From NCBI GenBank assembly GCA_949298065.1, contig CASFUZ010000002.1:141185-205184 (forward strand): DNA of 64,000 nucleotides, written 5' to 3'. This document shows, one piece after another, positions 50,785 to 61,630 of the stretch (positions are counted from its first letter, which is position 1; every line of letters begins with the position of its first letter). The notes below the pieces were generated by a model. It was given only the letters and a program-made list of their open reading frames with translations. It searched no databases and was not told where the DNA came from. A program made the position numbers and the translations under genes. This stretch comes from an uncultured Pseudomonadota bacterium. Lineage in GTDB: Bacteria; Pseudomonadota; Alphaproteobacteria; RF32; CAG-239.

Positions 50785-53206
50785 GTGTTTCTCTGGCAAA
50801 TTGAACATATTTTTTATAATAATTTTCCAAACTCTTCTTTACCAGATAGTTAACGGTTCCTTTAGAAAATTCGCCTTTCTTATCAGGTTTTCCGGCCGGA
50901 ATACCGGTCAAAATCTCAATACCGTCATCAACCGTATCAACCGCCCAGATGTGGAAACGTCCTTCATCAACGGCAGCTAAGACATCTTCACGAAGCATCA
51001 GGTCTTTAACATTTGTGCGCGGAATAATCACACCTTGCGTTCCGGTTAAGCCACGATGGTTGCAAACATCAAAGAAGCCCTCAATTTTTTCGTTAGCGCC
51101 GCCAATCGGCTGAATTTCACCAAATTGGTTGATAGAACCCGTAACGGCAATACTCTGCTTAATCGGCAAGTTTGCAATAGCCGAAAGCAAGCAATAATAT
51201 TCGGTTGAAGAAGCGCTGTCGCCGTCAACGCCGCCGTAAGATTGTTCAAACACAATGGAAGCAGAAAGCGAAAGCGGATATTCTTTGGCAAAACGATTAG
51301 CAATAAGCGATTGCAAAATCAACACACCTTTGCTGTGGATTGGACCGCTCATCTCAACTTCGCGCTCAATGTTAATAAATTCGCCCTTGCCGATTCTGAC
51401 CTGTGTCGTAATTCGGGAGGGTTTACCGAAAGAAGTGCGAGAGAAGTTATAAACGACCAAACCGTTAATTTGTCCGACCCGCTCGCCCTCAACATCAATC
51501 AAGATTGTTCCCTTGTCAATTTGTTCAAGCATAGCCTGCTTGATGCGGTCGCTTCTGTAGATTTGCGCATTTATGGCTTGCTCAATATGATTTTTGCCGA
51601 TTTGGTTAGCCTTAGACTTGCGCGCCCAGTAGTCGGCTTCGCGCAAAAGGTCGCCGATAGAGGCAATATGCGCCGTCAGTTTTTCGGAATCTTCTGCCAA
51701 ACGGGATGAATATTCAATAACTTTGGCAACGGCTTGTCGGTTAAGTGAACGCAAATGTTTTTTCTTAGAAAGCGAGCCGATAAGCTTGGCATATTCCAGC
51801 TCATTTTCTTCGGTTCTGTCCATCAATACGCCGAAGTCTGCCTCAACTTTGAAATAATCCGAGAAGTCAGGGTCTCTTTCCGATAAAACTTCGTAGAGCT
51901 CCTCATCGCCGGTCAAAATCACTTTCACGTCAAGAGGGATAGGCATCGGGTCAAGAGAGATGGTTGTAAAGCTGGTTTCATCACTCGGTGTTTCAATCTT
52001 AATTGTTTTGGAAGCCAAAGCGCGTTTAAGAGAGTCCCAAGCATAAGGCTGCAAAAGGAGCTTTCTGGCATCAATTAAGAGAAAGCCGCCATTCGCATGG
52101 TGCAAAGCACCGGCCTTAATAAGGGTAAAATCAGTTAACAAAGCACCATATTGTTGCAAGCGTTCAACCTTACCGACCAAATTTCCTTGTGTCGGGTGGT
52201 CTAAGTGAACGATTGGCGCACCGGAATCCGGCTCATTTTTGACCACGACATTGACTTTGAACTTAGCAAACTTGTCTTCTTCTTGCTTATTCATACGGCT
52301 GAGCAAAGCGGTTAGAGCATCCTCGCCTTCGCCTTGTCCGTTGCCTTCATTCCCGCCATTAGGCAAAAAGTCTTCAATATTTTCAATAATATTTTTCTGA
52401 ACAGCTTTTAAGAAGTCATTGACTTGTTTGTGTCCTTTGTATTTATGACGCAGATTATCAATCGGATTCTTAACGGCAACCTTAATAAATTTTTCACGCA
52501 AGACAGAGGATTCTTTGCGTTGTTTGTCTTCCCATTCAGGCAAGTCTTGAGCAGTATTTTCAATTTCCTCCTGCATAGAGTTCAAGTCTTCAATCAAAGA
52601 CTTTTTCTCGTCTTCTGGGAGCTCATCAAAGGCTTCGGGGCTCAAAACCTCACCATTTTTGACAGGAGCAACGACCAAGCCAACCGGCATATGCAACAGG
52701 GAAACACTTTTGCCTTTGGCTTTTTTCTGCAACAAGCGGACATATTCTTCTTTCTTTTGCTTATATTTTTCCCGAATAATACTCAAAGCAGCCTTATATT
52801 CATCGCTGTCTAATACTGCGGGGATAGAGGAAGAAAACTCCTCAATCAATTTATCAATATCTTTGGCAAATTCGGGAGCTTGTCCGGCCTCAAAAGAGAT
52901 GGCGATAGGTTTGTGCGGCTCATCAAAATTGTAAACATAAACCCAGTCGTTAGGGGTTGGGCGATTCTTGGCTTCTTTAACCAAAATACGCTTAACCAAG
53001 CTGGTTTTACCCGTTCCCTCAGGACCGAGGCAAAACAAGTTATAGCCTTTAGACTTAATGTTAATGCCGAGTTCCACGGCGCTTATGGCTCTGTCCTGTC
53101 CCAAGGCAGAAAGGCGTTCCTCAAGCTCTGCGGTCGTTGCAAACTCAAACTTGTGCGGATCGCATTTTTTGTATAACTCGTCAGATTTCAATTTTGAGAT
53201 AGCCAT
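50765..53206 (-). CDS. LonB-type ATP-dependent protease (S16 family)
   Basis: 813 residues. The ATPase has Walker A GPEGTGKTSLVKRIL and a large helical insert (about 170-330). The C-terminal protease domain has the Ser in VDGDSASS and the Lys in GGANEKIEGFF. This is the COG1067 type, like E. coli YcbZ (LonH), not the housekeeping Lon. It degrades unknown proteins. The phosphatase gene is translationally coupled to its end. Confidence 0.9.
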   Translation of the reverse strand: MAISKLKSDELYKKCDPHKFEFATTAELEERLSALGQDRAISAVELGINIKSKGYNLFCLGPEGTGKTSLVKRILVKEAKNRPTPNDWVYVYNFDEPHKPIAISFEAGQAPEFAKDIDKLIEEFSSSIPAVLDSDEYKAALSIIREKYKQKKEEYVRLLQKKAKGKSVSLLHMPVGLVVAPVKNGEVLSPEAFDELPEDEKKSLIEDLNSMQEEIENTAQDLPEWEDKQRKESSVLREKFIKVAVKNPIDNLRHKYKGHKQVNDFLKAVQKNIIENIEDFLPNGGNEGNGQGEGEDALTALLSRMNKQEEDKFAKFKVNVVVKNEPDSGAPIVHLDHPTQGNLVGKVERLQQYGALLTDFTLIKAGALHHANGGFLLIDARKLLLQPYAWDSLKRALASKTIKIETPSDETSFTTISLDPMPIPLDVKVILTGDEELYEVLSERDPDFSDYFKVEADFGVLMDRTEENELEYAKLIGSLSKKKHLRSLNRQAVAKVIEYSSRLAEDSEKLTAHIASIGDLLREADYWARKSKANQIGKNHIEQAINAQIYRSDRIKQAMLEQIDKGTILIDVEGERVGQINGLVVYNFSRTSFGKPSRITTQVRIGKGEFINIEREVEMSGPIHSKGVLILQSLIANRFAKEYPLSLSASIVFEQSYGGVDGDSASSTEYYCLLSAIANLPIKQSIAVTGSINQFGEIQPIGGANEKIEGFFDVCNHRGLTGTQGVIIPRTNVKDLMLREDVLAAVDEGRFHIWAVDTVDDGIEILTGIPAGKPDKKGEFSKGTVNYLVKKSLENYYKKYVQFARETHGCLGK

Positions 53207-53283
53207 TTTACAAAAATCCTTATATATTTTTAGCGTTAAGAATAATATAAACCGAGAATAACTAATATAGTGTTAAACGTCAG

Positions 53284-54726
53284 ATGATTTATGTGAAATA
53301 TATAGCGGTTTTAGCCATCAGCCTTTTGGCTGTTGTATATTTGTTGTGGTATCTGCGCCGCATTCGCCGAGATCATTTTCAAAAACTAAGTATAGAAAAG
53401 CTCCTTGCTCAAGAAGAAGCAAGCCGCGCTAAATTTTATCTAAACACACGAGTTCTGCGCCAAATCATTTCTGCCTTGTTGGCAAAAAAAGATAAAAAAT
53501 CTCGCCGTGCTTTGCTTAATCTGGCTTGTGGCAGAATATCTGCTTTTAAGGCTTTTCTTAACAATGATTCTAAGCTTAGCGCTTTGGGCAATATTTTATT
53601 TCCGGAAAAAATGGAGGAACTCCCGCCGGCAGAAAAAGCTGTTTGGTTTTTAAGTCAAAATCAAACCAAAGAAGCGGAAAAAATAATAGAAAATCTTGCG
53701 GACAAGGGCTTATCTCCTTATGCCAAAGCGCGCAAACGCTTCGTTCAGGGGTGGCTTTTTTTGCGCGATGGCGACATGCTTTCAGCCTCCCAATGCGCAG
53801 CTGAAGCAGCTACAATATTTGCCGAGCAAAAAGCTTTTGTTGAAGAGGCCCAAGCTTTGCTTTTAAACGGAACAATATATCGGTTGTCTTGCGTTGAAGA
53901 TGTTGCCTTAATGATGTTTGATTCTGCCGCCAAAATCTTCAGGCTCTATAAGGATTCGCAAGGTGAGGCGGAGGCTTTGGGCAATAAGGGAATGCTCTGG
54001 GTCTTGCAAGAAAAATTTGAGGAAGCCGAGAAAGATTTTGAACAAGCTCTAAAGCTTTGCCCGATTGATAAAAACCAGATTCTAGCGGCATCAATTCTCA
54101 ACCAACAAGCTTTGCTTAAAATTGTGAGAGGACAATACAAACAAGCAAAGGAATTACTCAAACAAAGCGAAAAGATTAGTAAACAAAGGAATTATATTAG
54201 TGGATTAGCCTTTTCATCTGAATTAGGTGCTCATATTTTATATGCCGATAATAAAAAAACCAAAGCCGCCCAAGAAGCTCAAAAGGCCGCCGAACTTTAC
54301 CGACAAGACAATAATATGTCAGCATATTTTGAAAGTTTATATTTACAAGCGCTTGCTTTGTTTGAGGCAGAGAAGACGGATGATACGGAAAAAATCCTAA
54401 GGGTGCTCATTTCTCAAGCCAAAAACAAGCAAAGCTCTTTTCATTTGGCCGGAGCTTATAATTTGATGGGGCTTATTTTTTGGAGAAGAGATAAAATCAA
54501 ACAAGCAAAAGTCTGGTTTCAGGAAGCTGCCGCTTTAGAGCAGAAAAATGACAGATATACGGGAGCTGCAACGGATTATGCTGATATCGGTTTGCTGGAG
54601 TTTCAGAAAGGCAATCTGGAAGAAGCGCGCAAAAACTTCAAAACCGCTTTGGAATATGCCGATATTTACGGCAAGAACAAACTCTCGGAAATACTAAAAG
54701 CCAAAATGTCAGAACTAAAAATTTAA
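53284..54726 (+). CDS. Membrane-anchored TPR protein
   Basis: 480 residues. One N-terminal helix (about 5-24) anchors it, followed by Arg-rich residues, so the bulk faces the cytoplasm. Helical repeats of TPR type run from about residue 125 to the end (GNKGMLWVLQEKFEEAEKD, then YADIGLLEFQKGNLEEARK). It is probably a scaffold for protein complexes. It overlaps the EEP-fold gene tail to tail by 12 bases. Confidence 0.8.
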   Translation: MIYVKYIAVLAISLLAVVYLLWYLRRIRRDHFQKLSIEKLLAQEEASRAKFYLNTRVLRQIISALLAKKDKKSRRALLNLACGRISAFKAFLNNDSKLSALGNILFPEKMEELPPAEKAVWFLSQNQTKEAEKIIENLADKGLSPYAKARKRFVQGWLFLRDGDMLSASQCAAEAATIFAEQKAFVEEAQALLLNGTIYRLSCVEDVALMMFDSAAKIFRLYKDSQGEAEALGNKGMLWVLQEKFEEAEKDFEQALKLCPIDKNQILAASILNQQALLKIVRGQYKQAKELLKQSEKISKQRNYISGLAFSSELGAHILYADNKKTKAAQEAQKAAELYRQDNNMSAYFESLYLQALALFEAEKTDDTEKILRVLISQAKNKQSSFHLAGAYNLMGLIFWRRDKIKQAKVWFQEAAALEQKNDRYTGAATDYADIGLLEFQKGNLEEARKNFKTALEYADIYGKNKLSEILKAKMSELKI

Positions 54727-55620
54727 TTCAAATTTTATAGGGTGGCTACCTTTATGTGCTGATAAAATATCAACATCTTTAAGCCCAAGATTACGATATC
54801 CCAAAAGATTGATGGTCGGGACGGAAAAAAGGTCAAACCAGCTTTTACCATCAGTCATAATGATTCGGTTTTTAACTTCTAAGTTTGTTTTCGCCAAAAA
54901 GTTTTTAAAAGTTGCCGACCAAGCAGGTACGCCAAAATTTCCAATCATAATAACAGGCTCATCCTGCGCCAAAACAAATTCAGCCAGATTATCAAACACG
55001 ACCGCTTCTTCGTTTTTTTTGAGCTTTGCAAAATCAATGTTAACAAAAACCAAGTTCTTTCCACTAGCTTCAAAAACTAAGAAAGATGCACTACGCTTAG
55101 GCGCAAGCTTGATTCTTCCGGCACGCAAAGGCTCTTTGTTTGTCAGAATAAAACTTTTCTCAGCTTCTTTGCTTTGATGAACAAGTTGAAAATCTCCGAA
55201 ACTTTCCGGCAAATATAAGGGAACACGTTTGTGGTTAATGCCAATAATCTCTGCCCCGTTCTCTTGAGCATCTTTAACCAAGGGCTCAACTACCCGAGCA
55301 TTATTTTGATACAAGATTGTAAGATGATTTTTGCCATCATGCGCCACATTTGTCGCAATATTTGCTGCCGAAGATATAATTCCGAAGTTAACAATCAGCA
55401 AAATTAGGGCAACGGCGGCATGCACAAAAAACCTTCCGCAAAGAGCATAAATCAAGGCTATAACGGTAATCAGATAAAAATGAAACTGCAGCAAATTACA
55501 AAGCTGTCCGAAACTGCCTCCGCCGAAAGAGCAAAGCGTAAGTATGCCAATCACGCCAAGCGTAATGTTAAGGATAAAATTATCTCTTTCGTGTTTTTTT
55601 CTTTGACTGAAGTAACCCAT
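54715..55620 (-). CDS. Membrane protein with a degenerate endonuclease/exonuclease/phosphatase fold
   Basis: 301 residues from Met at 55620 (the open frame begins at 55704, upstream without ribosome site). Three membrane helices cover about residues 15-95. The rest follows the YafD-like EEP fold: LTILYQNNA, then IMIGNFGVPAWSATF, then a final KGSHPIKFEL. The catalytic residues are changed: Glu of the LQE motif reads IGINH, GDFN reads GNFG, and SDH reads GSHP. It is probably non-catalytic, perhaps a binding protein. Confidence 0.7.
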   Translation of the reverse strand: MGYFSQRKKHERDNFILNITLGVIGILTLCSFGGGSFGQLCNLLQFHFYLITVIALIYALCGRFFVHAAVALILLIVNFGIISSAANIATNVAHDGKNHLTILYQNNARVVEPLVKDAQENGAEIIGINHKRVPLYLPESFGDFQLVHQSKEAEKSFILTNKEPLRAGRIKLAPKRSASFLVFEASGKNLVFVNIDFAKLKKNEEAVVFDNLAEFVLAQDEPVIMIGNFGVPAWSATFKNFLAKTNLEVKNRIIMTDGKSWFDLFSVPTINLLGYRNLGLKDVDILSAHKGSHPIKFELNF

Positions 55621-55738
55621 TTTTAATTTATTTCTGCTAGCGTAGTTTTTGTCGTGTTGAAGCCTGCATAATAAAATGCAATGCAACATGATTATACTAA
55701 TCATTAAAAGACAATTTGTAAATGGTGGCCTTAAAATT

Positions 55739-57136
55739 ATGCCGGATCAGGTAATAACTATTTTAACTGCAGGAGATTTTTTAAGTACGGTGTCTGCCAA
55801 TTTGGATATGATGGCGGGTATATTCAGCCGCTATTTTTCCGGTGCGGATAACTTACGCATAGTTTCCATAATCCTGATGTTGCTGGCATTTATTCTTTTT
55901 TTGTTTTTAATCATCATCTTATACGTCAAATCCATCATTTCTTTTCTGAAAAGTGACCAAGCTGCACAAAACGGCAATAGCATTTTGTTTGATGAAAGCA
56001 ATACGGAAAATCCAGGCACAACGGAGAGTGAGCAAGAGCTGGAACGCGAACTTGAAAAAGAATTGGAACGGGAGTTAGAGCAAGCAAGAGCTGAAAAACA
56101 AACAACAGAGTTAGAAGAACAACAAGAATTGGACAAGCAAAAAAAAGAAAAACAAGAAAATAAAATATCGGAAAAAAAGAAAAAAGAGCAAAAGAAATAT
56201 CAATCAGAGGAAAGAGCAAAAACATCAGCCATAGATTTGGACTGGAAGAAAGGCAAAATCAATGAGCTTGATGCCAACAGAGTTATGTTGGATATAGAGA
56301 GTTTGCAATATCAACAAAGCCGTAAGGGCTTGCCGGAACTTTTAGGCCTAATTATAGATATGGTCAGTCGCGGAGTTGATGACTTAAAAATTGCACAAAC
56401 CATAATGTTTCGCAACCAAGGACAAAATGCGGAAGATGAAATTTTACAAGTTATTGAAGCTATTAAAGATTTTATAGCTATGTGTTTGAATGATAAATTT
56501 GAACAGGTCAAAGCCAACGCTGAAACACCGCTTCCGCAAGAAGACGAGGCATTATATCATCTGGCGAAAGGAGATTCTTCTCTAGCATTAGTTTTGATAG
56601 AAGCGCTGATGGATGAAAATATTAATCGCGGGGCCTCTATGACCCTTGGCGCCAAAAGAGATATGCTTTTTCAAGAAGTTTCAAACTATGCCTGCACTTT
56701 TGGGTCTTTGGCCGGTTTGTCGGATGTTCACTTGGCCACAGGATCTTTTGAGCTGGCCATAGAGCTTGCTCCGCAGAATGTTAATGCTTGGAGCCGCGTG
56801 GCAGATATGTATGCCAAAGCCGAGTCAAACAACAAAGCTGTTAGGGCATATGAGAATGTTTTGGAGCTTGCGGATGCCGAAATTTATCCGCAGCAAGTTG
56901 CCAATGCGGAAAAAATGTTGTCGCAGTTCTATTATGCTCAGGGCAACAGTTTGCAAGCCGCCAAATTATATAACAATTCCAAAGCTTATTACGATTCCAT
57001 CGGCATCAATCGTCGTTTGGATAAAAAGGAAGTTGAAATTATTGAAATTATTGAATCTCGCCAAAACGAAGATTTGGAAGCCACGATTGCCAAAATCTTG
57101 CAAAACAGCGACTTACGACAGTTTAGTTATGCCTAA
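55739..57136 (+). CDS. Membrane protein with a Lys/Glu coiled coil and TPR-like C-terminus
   Basis: 465 residues from ATG 55739. The first part has a membrane helix near residues 35-65. A highly charged coiled coil (about 90-165) is rich in Glu, Lys and Gln. The C-terminal half has TPR-like helices ([20 protein letters not shown], then [15 protein letters not shown]). No family is recognised. It begins beyond the EEP-fold gene, on the other strand, and overlaps yejB tail to tail by four bases. Confidence 0.75.
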   Translation: MPDQVITILTAGDFLSTVSANLDMMAGIFSRYFSGADNLRIVSIILMLLAFILFLFLIIILYVKSIISFLKSDQAAQNGNSILFDESNTENPGTTESEQELERELEKELERELEQARAEKQTTELEEQQELDKQKKEKQENKISEKKKKEQKKYQSEERAKTSAIDLDWKKGKINELDANRVMLDIESLQYQQSRKGLPELLGLIIDMVSRGVDDLKIAQTIMFRNQGQNAEDEILQVIEAIKDFIAMCLNDKFEQVKANAETPLPQEDEALYHLAKGDSSLALVLIEALMDENINRGASMTLGAKRDMLFQEVSNYACTFGSLAGLSDVHLATGSFELAIELAPQNVNAWSRVADMYAKAESNNKAVRAYENVLELADAEIYPQQVANAEKMLSQFYYAQGNSLQAAKLYNNSKAYYDSIGINRRLDKKEVEIIEIIESRQNEDLEATIAKILQNSDLRQFSYA

Positions 57137-58206
57137 ATCTTGTCAAAATTGATTCTCGGGTCAACCCAAGAATAAGTCAAATCGCTGATAAGTTTTAAGA
57201 CCAATCCCAATAAAGCAAAAATATACAATGTCCCGAAGATAACGGGATAGTCGCGTGTCATAATGGCTTCATATCCCAAAAGTCCCAGACCATTAAGCGA
57301 GAAGATAACCTCAATCAGAAGCGAGCCGGTAAACAGCATCTTAATCAGCATGGCGGGCATTCCGGCAATCACAATCAACATAGCATTTCTAAAAACATGC
57401 CCGTAAAGCACTTGGTTTTCGGTTAGGCCTTTGGCGCGAGCGGTCAAAACATATTGCTTGTTAATCTCGTCTAAAAAAGAGTTTTTGGTAAGCATTGTCA
57501 GGCTGGCAAAACCACCGATAACCATAGCCAAAACGGGTAAGGTAATATGCCAAAAATAATCCATAATTTGCTTATACCAAGGAAGCTCACTCCAGTTATC
57601 CGAAGTCAAACCGCGGAGCGGAAACCATTGCAGATAAGTTCCGCCGGCAAAGAACACAATCAAAAACACCGCAAACAAAAAGACGGGAATGGCGGAGCCC
57701 AAAATAACCGCAAAAGAAGTCCAAACATCAAATTTTGAGCCATCACGCACGGCTTTTTTTATGCCGAGCGGAATAGCAATCAGATAAATAATCAGTGTTG
57801 ACCACAAGCCCAAAGAGATTGAAACAGGTAGGCGTTCAACAATAAGCTGCCCGACAGTTTTGTCTTTATAATAACTATGCCCGAAGTCAAAGACGGCATA
57901 ATCTTTGAGCATTTTCCAAAAGCGCTCGTGTAAGGGTTTATCAAAGCCAAATTGCTTTTCCAGCTCTTTGACCAATTCTTCCGGCACGCCTTGCGCCCCC
58001 TGATATTTGTTGGCCGAACTTTCCATATTCATGTTTGCCGAAGCCGTAAATTGCGACTTCGCATCAACATTCATACCCCGATACTTTGCCAAAACATATT
58101 CCACGGGTCCACCCGGCGCTAACTGGACAATGGCAAAGTTAATAACGAGAATGCCCAACAGCGTAAAAGGAATAAGCAACAGTCTTTTGATAATGTAATT
58201 TCTCAT
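57133..58206 (-). CDS. yejB: Peptide ABC transporter permease YejB
   Basis: 357 residues with six membrane helices of the DppB type. It begins [19 protein letters not shown] and has the long periplasmic insert ([15 protein letters not shown]) and the EAA-like loop ([22 protein letters not shown]) of YejB. It passes peptides such as microcin C inward. Its start overlaps the yejA stop. No yejE or yejF gene follows. Confidence 0.93.
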   Translation of the reverse strand: MRNYIIKRLLLIPFTLLGILVINFAIVQLAPGGPVEYVLAKYRGMNVDAKSQFTASANMNMESSANKYQGAQGVPEELVKELEKQFGFDKPLHERFWKMLKDYAVFDFGHSYYKDKTVGQLIVERLPVSISLGLWSTLIIYLIAIPLGIKKAVRDGSKFDVWTSFAVILGSAIPVFLFAVFLIVFFAGGTYLQWFPLRGLTSDNWSELPWYKQIMDYFWHITLPVLAMVIGGFASLTMLTKNSFLDEINKQYVLTARAKGLTENQVLYGHVFRNAMLIVIAGMPAMLIKMLFTGSLLIEVIFSLNGLGLLGYEAIMTRDYPVIFGTLYIFALLGLVLKLISDLTYSWVDPRINFDKI

Positions 58207-60035
58207 TTCTTATCCCTCGCAATTTGTTGCTTCATCCACCAGGTAAAAGGCTGATATCCGGCCTTAACCTCAGATTGAGGATGCCCGAACTTGTTTTGAT
58301 AAGCCACCCGATTATAAGGCGAATACCATTGGAAGATAACATAATGCTCATTAAGCAAAACGCGGTCAAGAGCGCGCACATAGGCCTCATAATCATCTTT
58401 GTGCTGTGCCTGAATCAAACCTTCTATCAAAGCATCAACCACGGGGTTTTTAATACCGATAACATTATAGCTTCCCTTCGCTTCGGCAGAAGAGCTGCCC
58501 CACATTTCGCGTTGTTCGTTTCCGGGCATTCTGCTCACCCCATAAGATACAATAGCCATATCAAAGTCAAAATTATCCAGCCGATTCTTAAAGATATTAA
58601 CTTCTAAGTTCCGAAATACGGCTTTAATACCGATTTTTTTGAGGTTATTAATAAAGGGTAGCATAACCCGTGTAAAGGAGCTTCCGTTGGCAGAATTACT
58701 TAAAACCTCAAACTCCAAAGGTTCGCCGGTAGAAAGATTGGTCATTTTGCCATTAACAAAATCATATCCGGCCTCATTCAAGAGCTTAACCGCGCGCCGC
58801 AAATTCTCGCGCGATGCTTCAAAGTCCGGATGGCTTGGATTCGCAAACTCCTTTTCAAACACTGACGATGGCAAAGAGTCTTTATATTTAAGCAAGATTT
58901 GTTTTTCTTTGCCGGAAGGCAAGCCCTTTGCTTCCATTCCCGTATTGGTAAAATAACTATAAAGCCGTTGGTATTGATTGTAGAATAAACGTTCGTTAGC
59001 CCAATCAAAATTAAAAGCCAAACCGATAGCCTCGCGCACGCGTCTGTCTTCAAATTTCGGTCGTCTTACATTAAAAGCAAAAGCCTGCAAAATTGCCGGA
59101 TTATTATGCTCAATGGCTTCTTTAATAATTTGTCCTTTTTTGACCTTATCATTATCATAGCCCGTAACCCAAATTTTGGCGATATACTCTTCACGAACAT
59201 CAATATTTCCGGCAAACAGAGCTTGCAGTGTGACGGTTGTGTCTTGGTAAAAGTCAAAACGAACTTCATTAAAATTAAAAAATCCCCTGCGCGATGGCAG
59301 ATTTTGCGCCCAATAGTCTTTAACTCTTTTCAGAATAACGAATTTTCCGGCCTGAAAATCAACAATCTCATAAGGGCCGCTACCAAGCATCGGTTTAAGA
59401 CTGGGCTTGGCAAAATCTTTGCCTGCCCAATCTGCTTTTGATAAAACGGCGATTTGCGAGAGGATGAGCGGCAATTCGCGATTATTTGAGCCTTTGCGGA
59501 AATAAAAACGCACATGACGGTCATTAATTTTTTCCACCCGCTCCACATCGGCATAATACATCTTGTAAAGAGGCTGTCCTTTTTCAATCAGACTGTTGTA
59601 GCTGAAAATAACATCATCAGCCGTAATCGGTGTTCCGTCATGGAAGCGCGCTTTGGGGTTAAGGATAAATCCGACAAAAGACTTATCAAGAGGAAGCTCA
59701 AATTTTTCGGCAATCAGAGGGTATGCCACAGCCGGGTCATCAACCGGAGACACAGCCAAAGTGTCCATTGTCAAGCCGACAGCCGTTGCCGGAGGAATAC
59801 CCTTAAATATAAAAGGATTAAAGCTGTCAAATCCGCCATAATCCGGCATAACGATTCGCCCGCCTTTAGGTGCATTGGGGTTAACATAAGAAAAGTTTTT
59901 GAAATCTGGAGCGTATTTTGCTTCATCATACAAAGCAATATGCTCAGACAAAACAACTTCTGCCCGCAGAGGTGGGACAAAACCAAAAATAAGGCCGCAA
60001 AAAAGGACAAGTTTATTTATGATAGTTGGCTTCAT
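58203..60035 (-). CDS. yejA: Peptide ABC transporter substrate-binding protein YejA
   Basis: 610 residues from ATG 60035, which gives a signal peptide ([19 protein letters not shown]). The open frame extends to 60191 but only inside the upstream gene. The mature start [28 protein letters not shown] and NPFIFKG are typical of YejA. It binds oligopeptides in the periplasm for YejB. It overlaps the upstream gene by 23 bases. Confidence 0.93.
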   Translation of the reverse strand: MKPTIINKLVLFCGLIFGFVPPLRAEVVLSEHIALYDEAKYAPDFKNFSYVNPNAPKGGRIVMPDYGGFDSFNPFIFKGIPPATAVGLTMDTLAVSPVDDPAVAYPLIAEKFELPLDKSFVGFILNPKARFHDGTPITADDVIFSYNSLIEKGQPLYKMYYADVERVEKINDRHVRFYFRKGSNNRELPLILSQIAVLSKADWAGKDFAKPSLKPMLGSGPYEIVDFQAGKFVILKRVKDYWAQNLPSRRGFFNFNEVRFDFYQDTTVTLQALFAGNIDVREEYIAKIWVTGYDNDKVKKGQIIKEAIEHNNPAILQAFAFNVRRPKFEDRRVREAIGLAFNFDWANERLFYNQYQRLYSYFTNTGMEAKGLPSGKEKQILLKYKDSLPSSVFEKEFANPSHPDFEASRENLRRAVKLLNEAGYDFVNGKMTNLSTGEPLEFEVLSNSANGSSFTRVMLPFINNLKKIGIKAVFRNLEVNIFKNRLDNFDFDMAIVSYGVSRMPGNEQREMWGSSSAEAKGSYNVIGIKNPVVDALIEGLIQAQHKDDYEAYVRALDRVLLNEHYVIFQWYSPYNRVAYQNKFGHPQSEVKAGYQPFTWWMKQQIARDKK

Positions 60036-61434
60036 TTGTCCAACTGCCGAAAGGATAAGCATAATTTTCCTCTTTTTCCTCTTCTTTGGGTTCTGGCTGA
60101 GGCTTTTCAAAGGAAGGTGCTTCAGGTTCTTTTTCGGAAGCTGCCGAAGAAGTGGCATTCCGCATTTCTTCCCATTCTTTTTTGAGGTCATTTAAGGTTT
60201 TGCGCGTGTTAGAAAAACGCTCATCTTCTTCTGGCTGAATGGCAGTTTCTTTGGGCTCAATCTTAGGAGCCGGAGGTTCCTCCGTCGGCATATCGCTAAC
60301 TTGCGGCTCAAAGCTCGGTTCATTTACGGGAGCAGACATCTCTTCCGCAACGGAAAAATCATCTTCTTTATCAAACGAAGGTTCTGCAATTTTAGGTGCG
60401 GCAAGCTCATCACTTTCGCCAAAACTACGTTCCAATGCGATGGAAAAAGGGTCTTTATCTTCAGAAACAGGGGGCATTTGCTCCGTAAAGTAATTTTGGC
60501 TTTTTTCTTTACGGAAAGGATTAAGCTTTGCTGCTTTGGCAGCCAGAGCCTTAGCATCAATTTTTTCAAAAATTGTGTTCTTTTCAGGCTCTCTGGGCTC
60601 AATTTGTGGCTGAGGTTGCGGGGCGACGGAAATTTCTTCTTCATAAGCCACACTTGCCTGAGCCGGTGCCGGAGCCGGCGCTTCTTTAGGTGCAAAAACA
60701 GGAGCCGCTGGTCCGCTTGGTGCAAACTCACGGCTTCGGCGAATTTCATCCGAAACCGGAGCCAAAATGGAAAAGACTTTTCCAAACACGCCGGTTTCAA
60801 TTATGGCAATAAAAACACGTTCTTTATCGTGCTTTTCAAGTAAAGCCGTCAGGCTCAAATAACGAGCACACCACTCCAAAATCGTTCCGGCAATAACATT
60901 GTCGCGTTGTGATTTTTCAAAAATGCGCATTTGAAAATTCGGTTGGTTTTGGTTGACCTCAATCAAAACTTTGCCGAAAGCCCATCTTCCGCCGTTCTGA
61001 ACCTTGCTCCACAAGCGGTCAATCTGGTCGGTTGAGGCAATATTACAACGTGTGAGCAAATCGGCAATAAGCTCGTTCATATCGGCAATAAACAAATCAA
61101 ACTTATTAAGGATAAAACCATCTTTAATTTCTTGCTCAGCCTCAAGCATAATCCGCGCAATTAAGTCGGTATAATCCTGGTTTTTTTTCATTTGTTTAAA
61201 TAAGGAGAACATATTGTTAGAAAGAGTTCGGCTTCCCAAATATTGGTTAATAAAACCAAAAACCATCCACAAAATCAAAACCGGCAAGAGCGCAAGGCCG
61301 ACATACACGGAAATATCCATAATTCCGAGAGAGCTGAATGCAACGCCGTTTAAGTGGTCATTAACATAAGCCACGGCAAAAATCAGCCAAACAAGTGTGG
61401 AAAAAACCGAAATAAAGAAAGCCAGTGCCAACAC
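60013..61434 (-). CDS. Hypothetical membrane protein with a long acidic Pro-rich tail
   Basis: 473 residues. Two membrane helices (about 2-25 and 43-65) are followed by a helical domain (about 70-225; QYLGSRTLSNNMFSLFKQM, RWAFGKVLIEVNQNQP) and a low-complexity region rich in Pro, Glu and Ala (about 240-473). I do not recognise the family. It is probably co-transcribed with yejA-yejB through the overlap and is divergent from accA. Confidence 0.75.
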   Translation of the reverse strand: MLALAFFISVFSTLVWLIFAVAYVNDHLNGVAFSSLGIMDISVYVGLALLPVLILWMVFGFINQYLGSRTLSNNMFSLFKQMKKNQDYTDLIARIMLEAEQEIKDGFILNKFDLFIADMNELIADLLTRCNIASTDQIDRLWSKVQNGGRWAFGKVLIEVNQNQPNFQMRIFEKSQRDNVIAGTILEWCARYLSLTALLEKHDKERVFIAIIETGVFGKVFSILAPVSDEIRRSREFAPSGPAAPVFAPKEAPAPAPAQASVAYEEEISVAPQPQPQIEPREPEKNTIFEKIDAKALAAKAAKLNPFRKEKSQNYFTEQMPPVSEDKDPFSIALERSFGESDELAAPKIAEPSFDKEDDFSVAEEMSAPVNEPSFEPQVSDMPTEEPPAPKIEPKETAIQPEEDERFSNTRKTLNDLKKEWEEMRNATSSAASEKEPEAPSFEKPQPEPKEEEKEENYAYPFGSWTNEANYHK

Positions 61435-61542
61435 GTCCTCTTCTCCTCTGAGGTTTAATTTTTACTGATTTTAGACTTTTTGGCTGTTTTTTCAATTAAA
61501 ATCTACATATTACGCCTTGCTTTGGGATATATTTTGAAAGAC

Positions 61543-61548
61543 TATAAT
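61543..61548 (+). promoter_or_regulatory. Possible -10 box of accA
   Basis: A perfect TATAAT lies 83 bases before the accA ATG. No convincing -35 box sits 16-18 bases ahead; TTGCTT is 20 bases away. Confidence 0.3.
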
Positions 61549-61630
61549 CAACATAACAAAAAAAATGGATGAAATTTTGAATAAATTGTGCTAAGACAAC
61601 ACACAGGTTTAATAGTTAAAGAGAATTTTG

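Noticed and set aside
59514-60185. Long plus-strand frame opposite yejA
   Set aside because: It mirrors the codon pattern of yejA and the upstream gene on the other strand and has no ribosome site.
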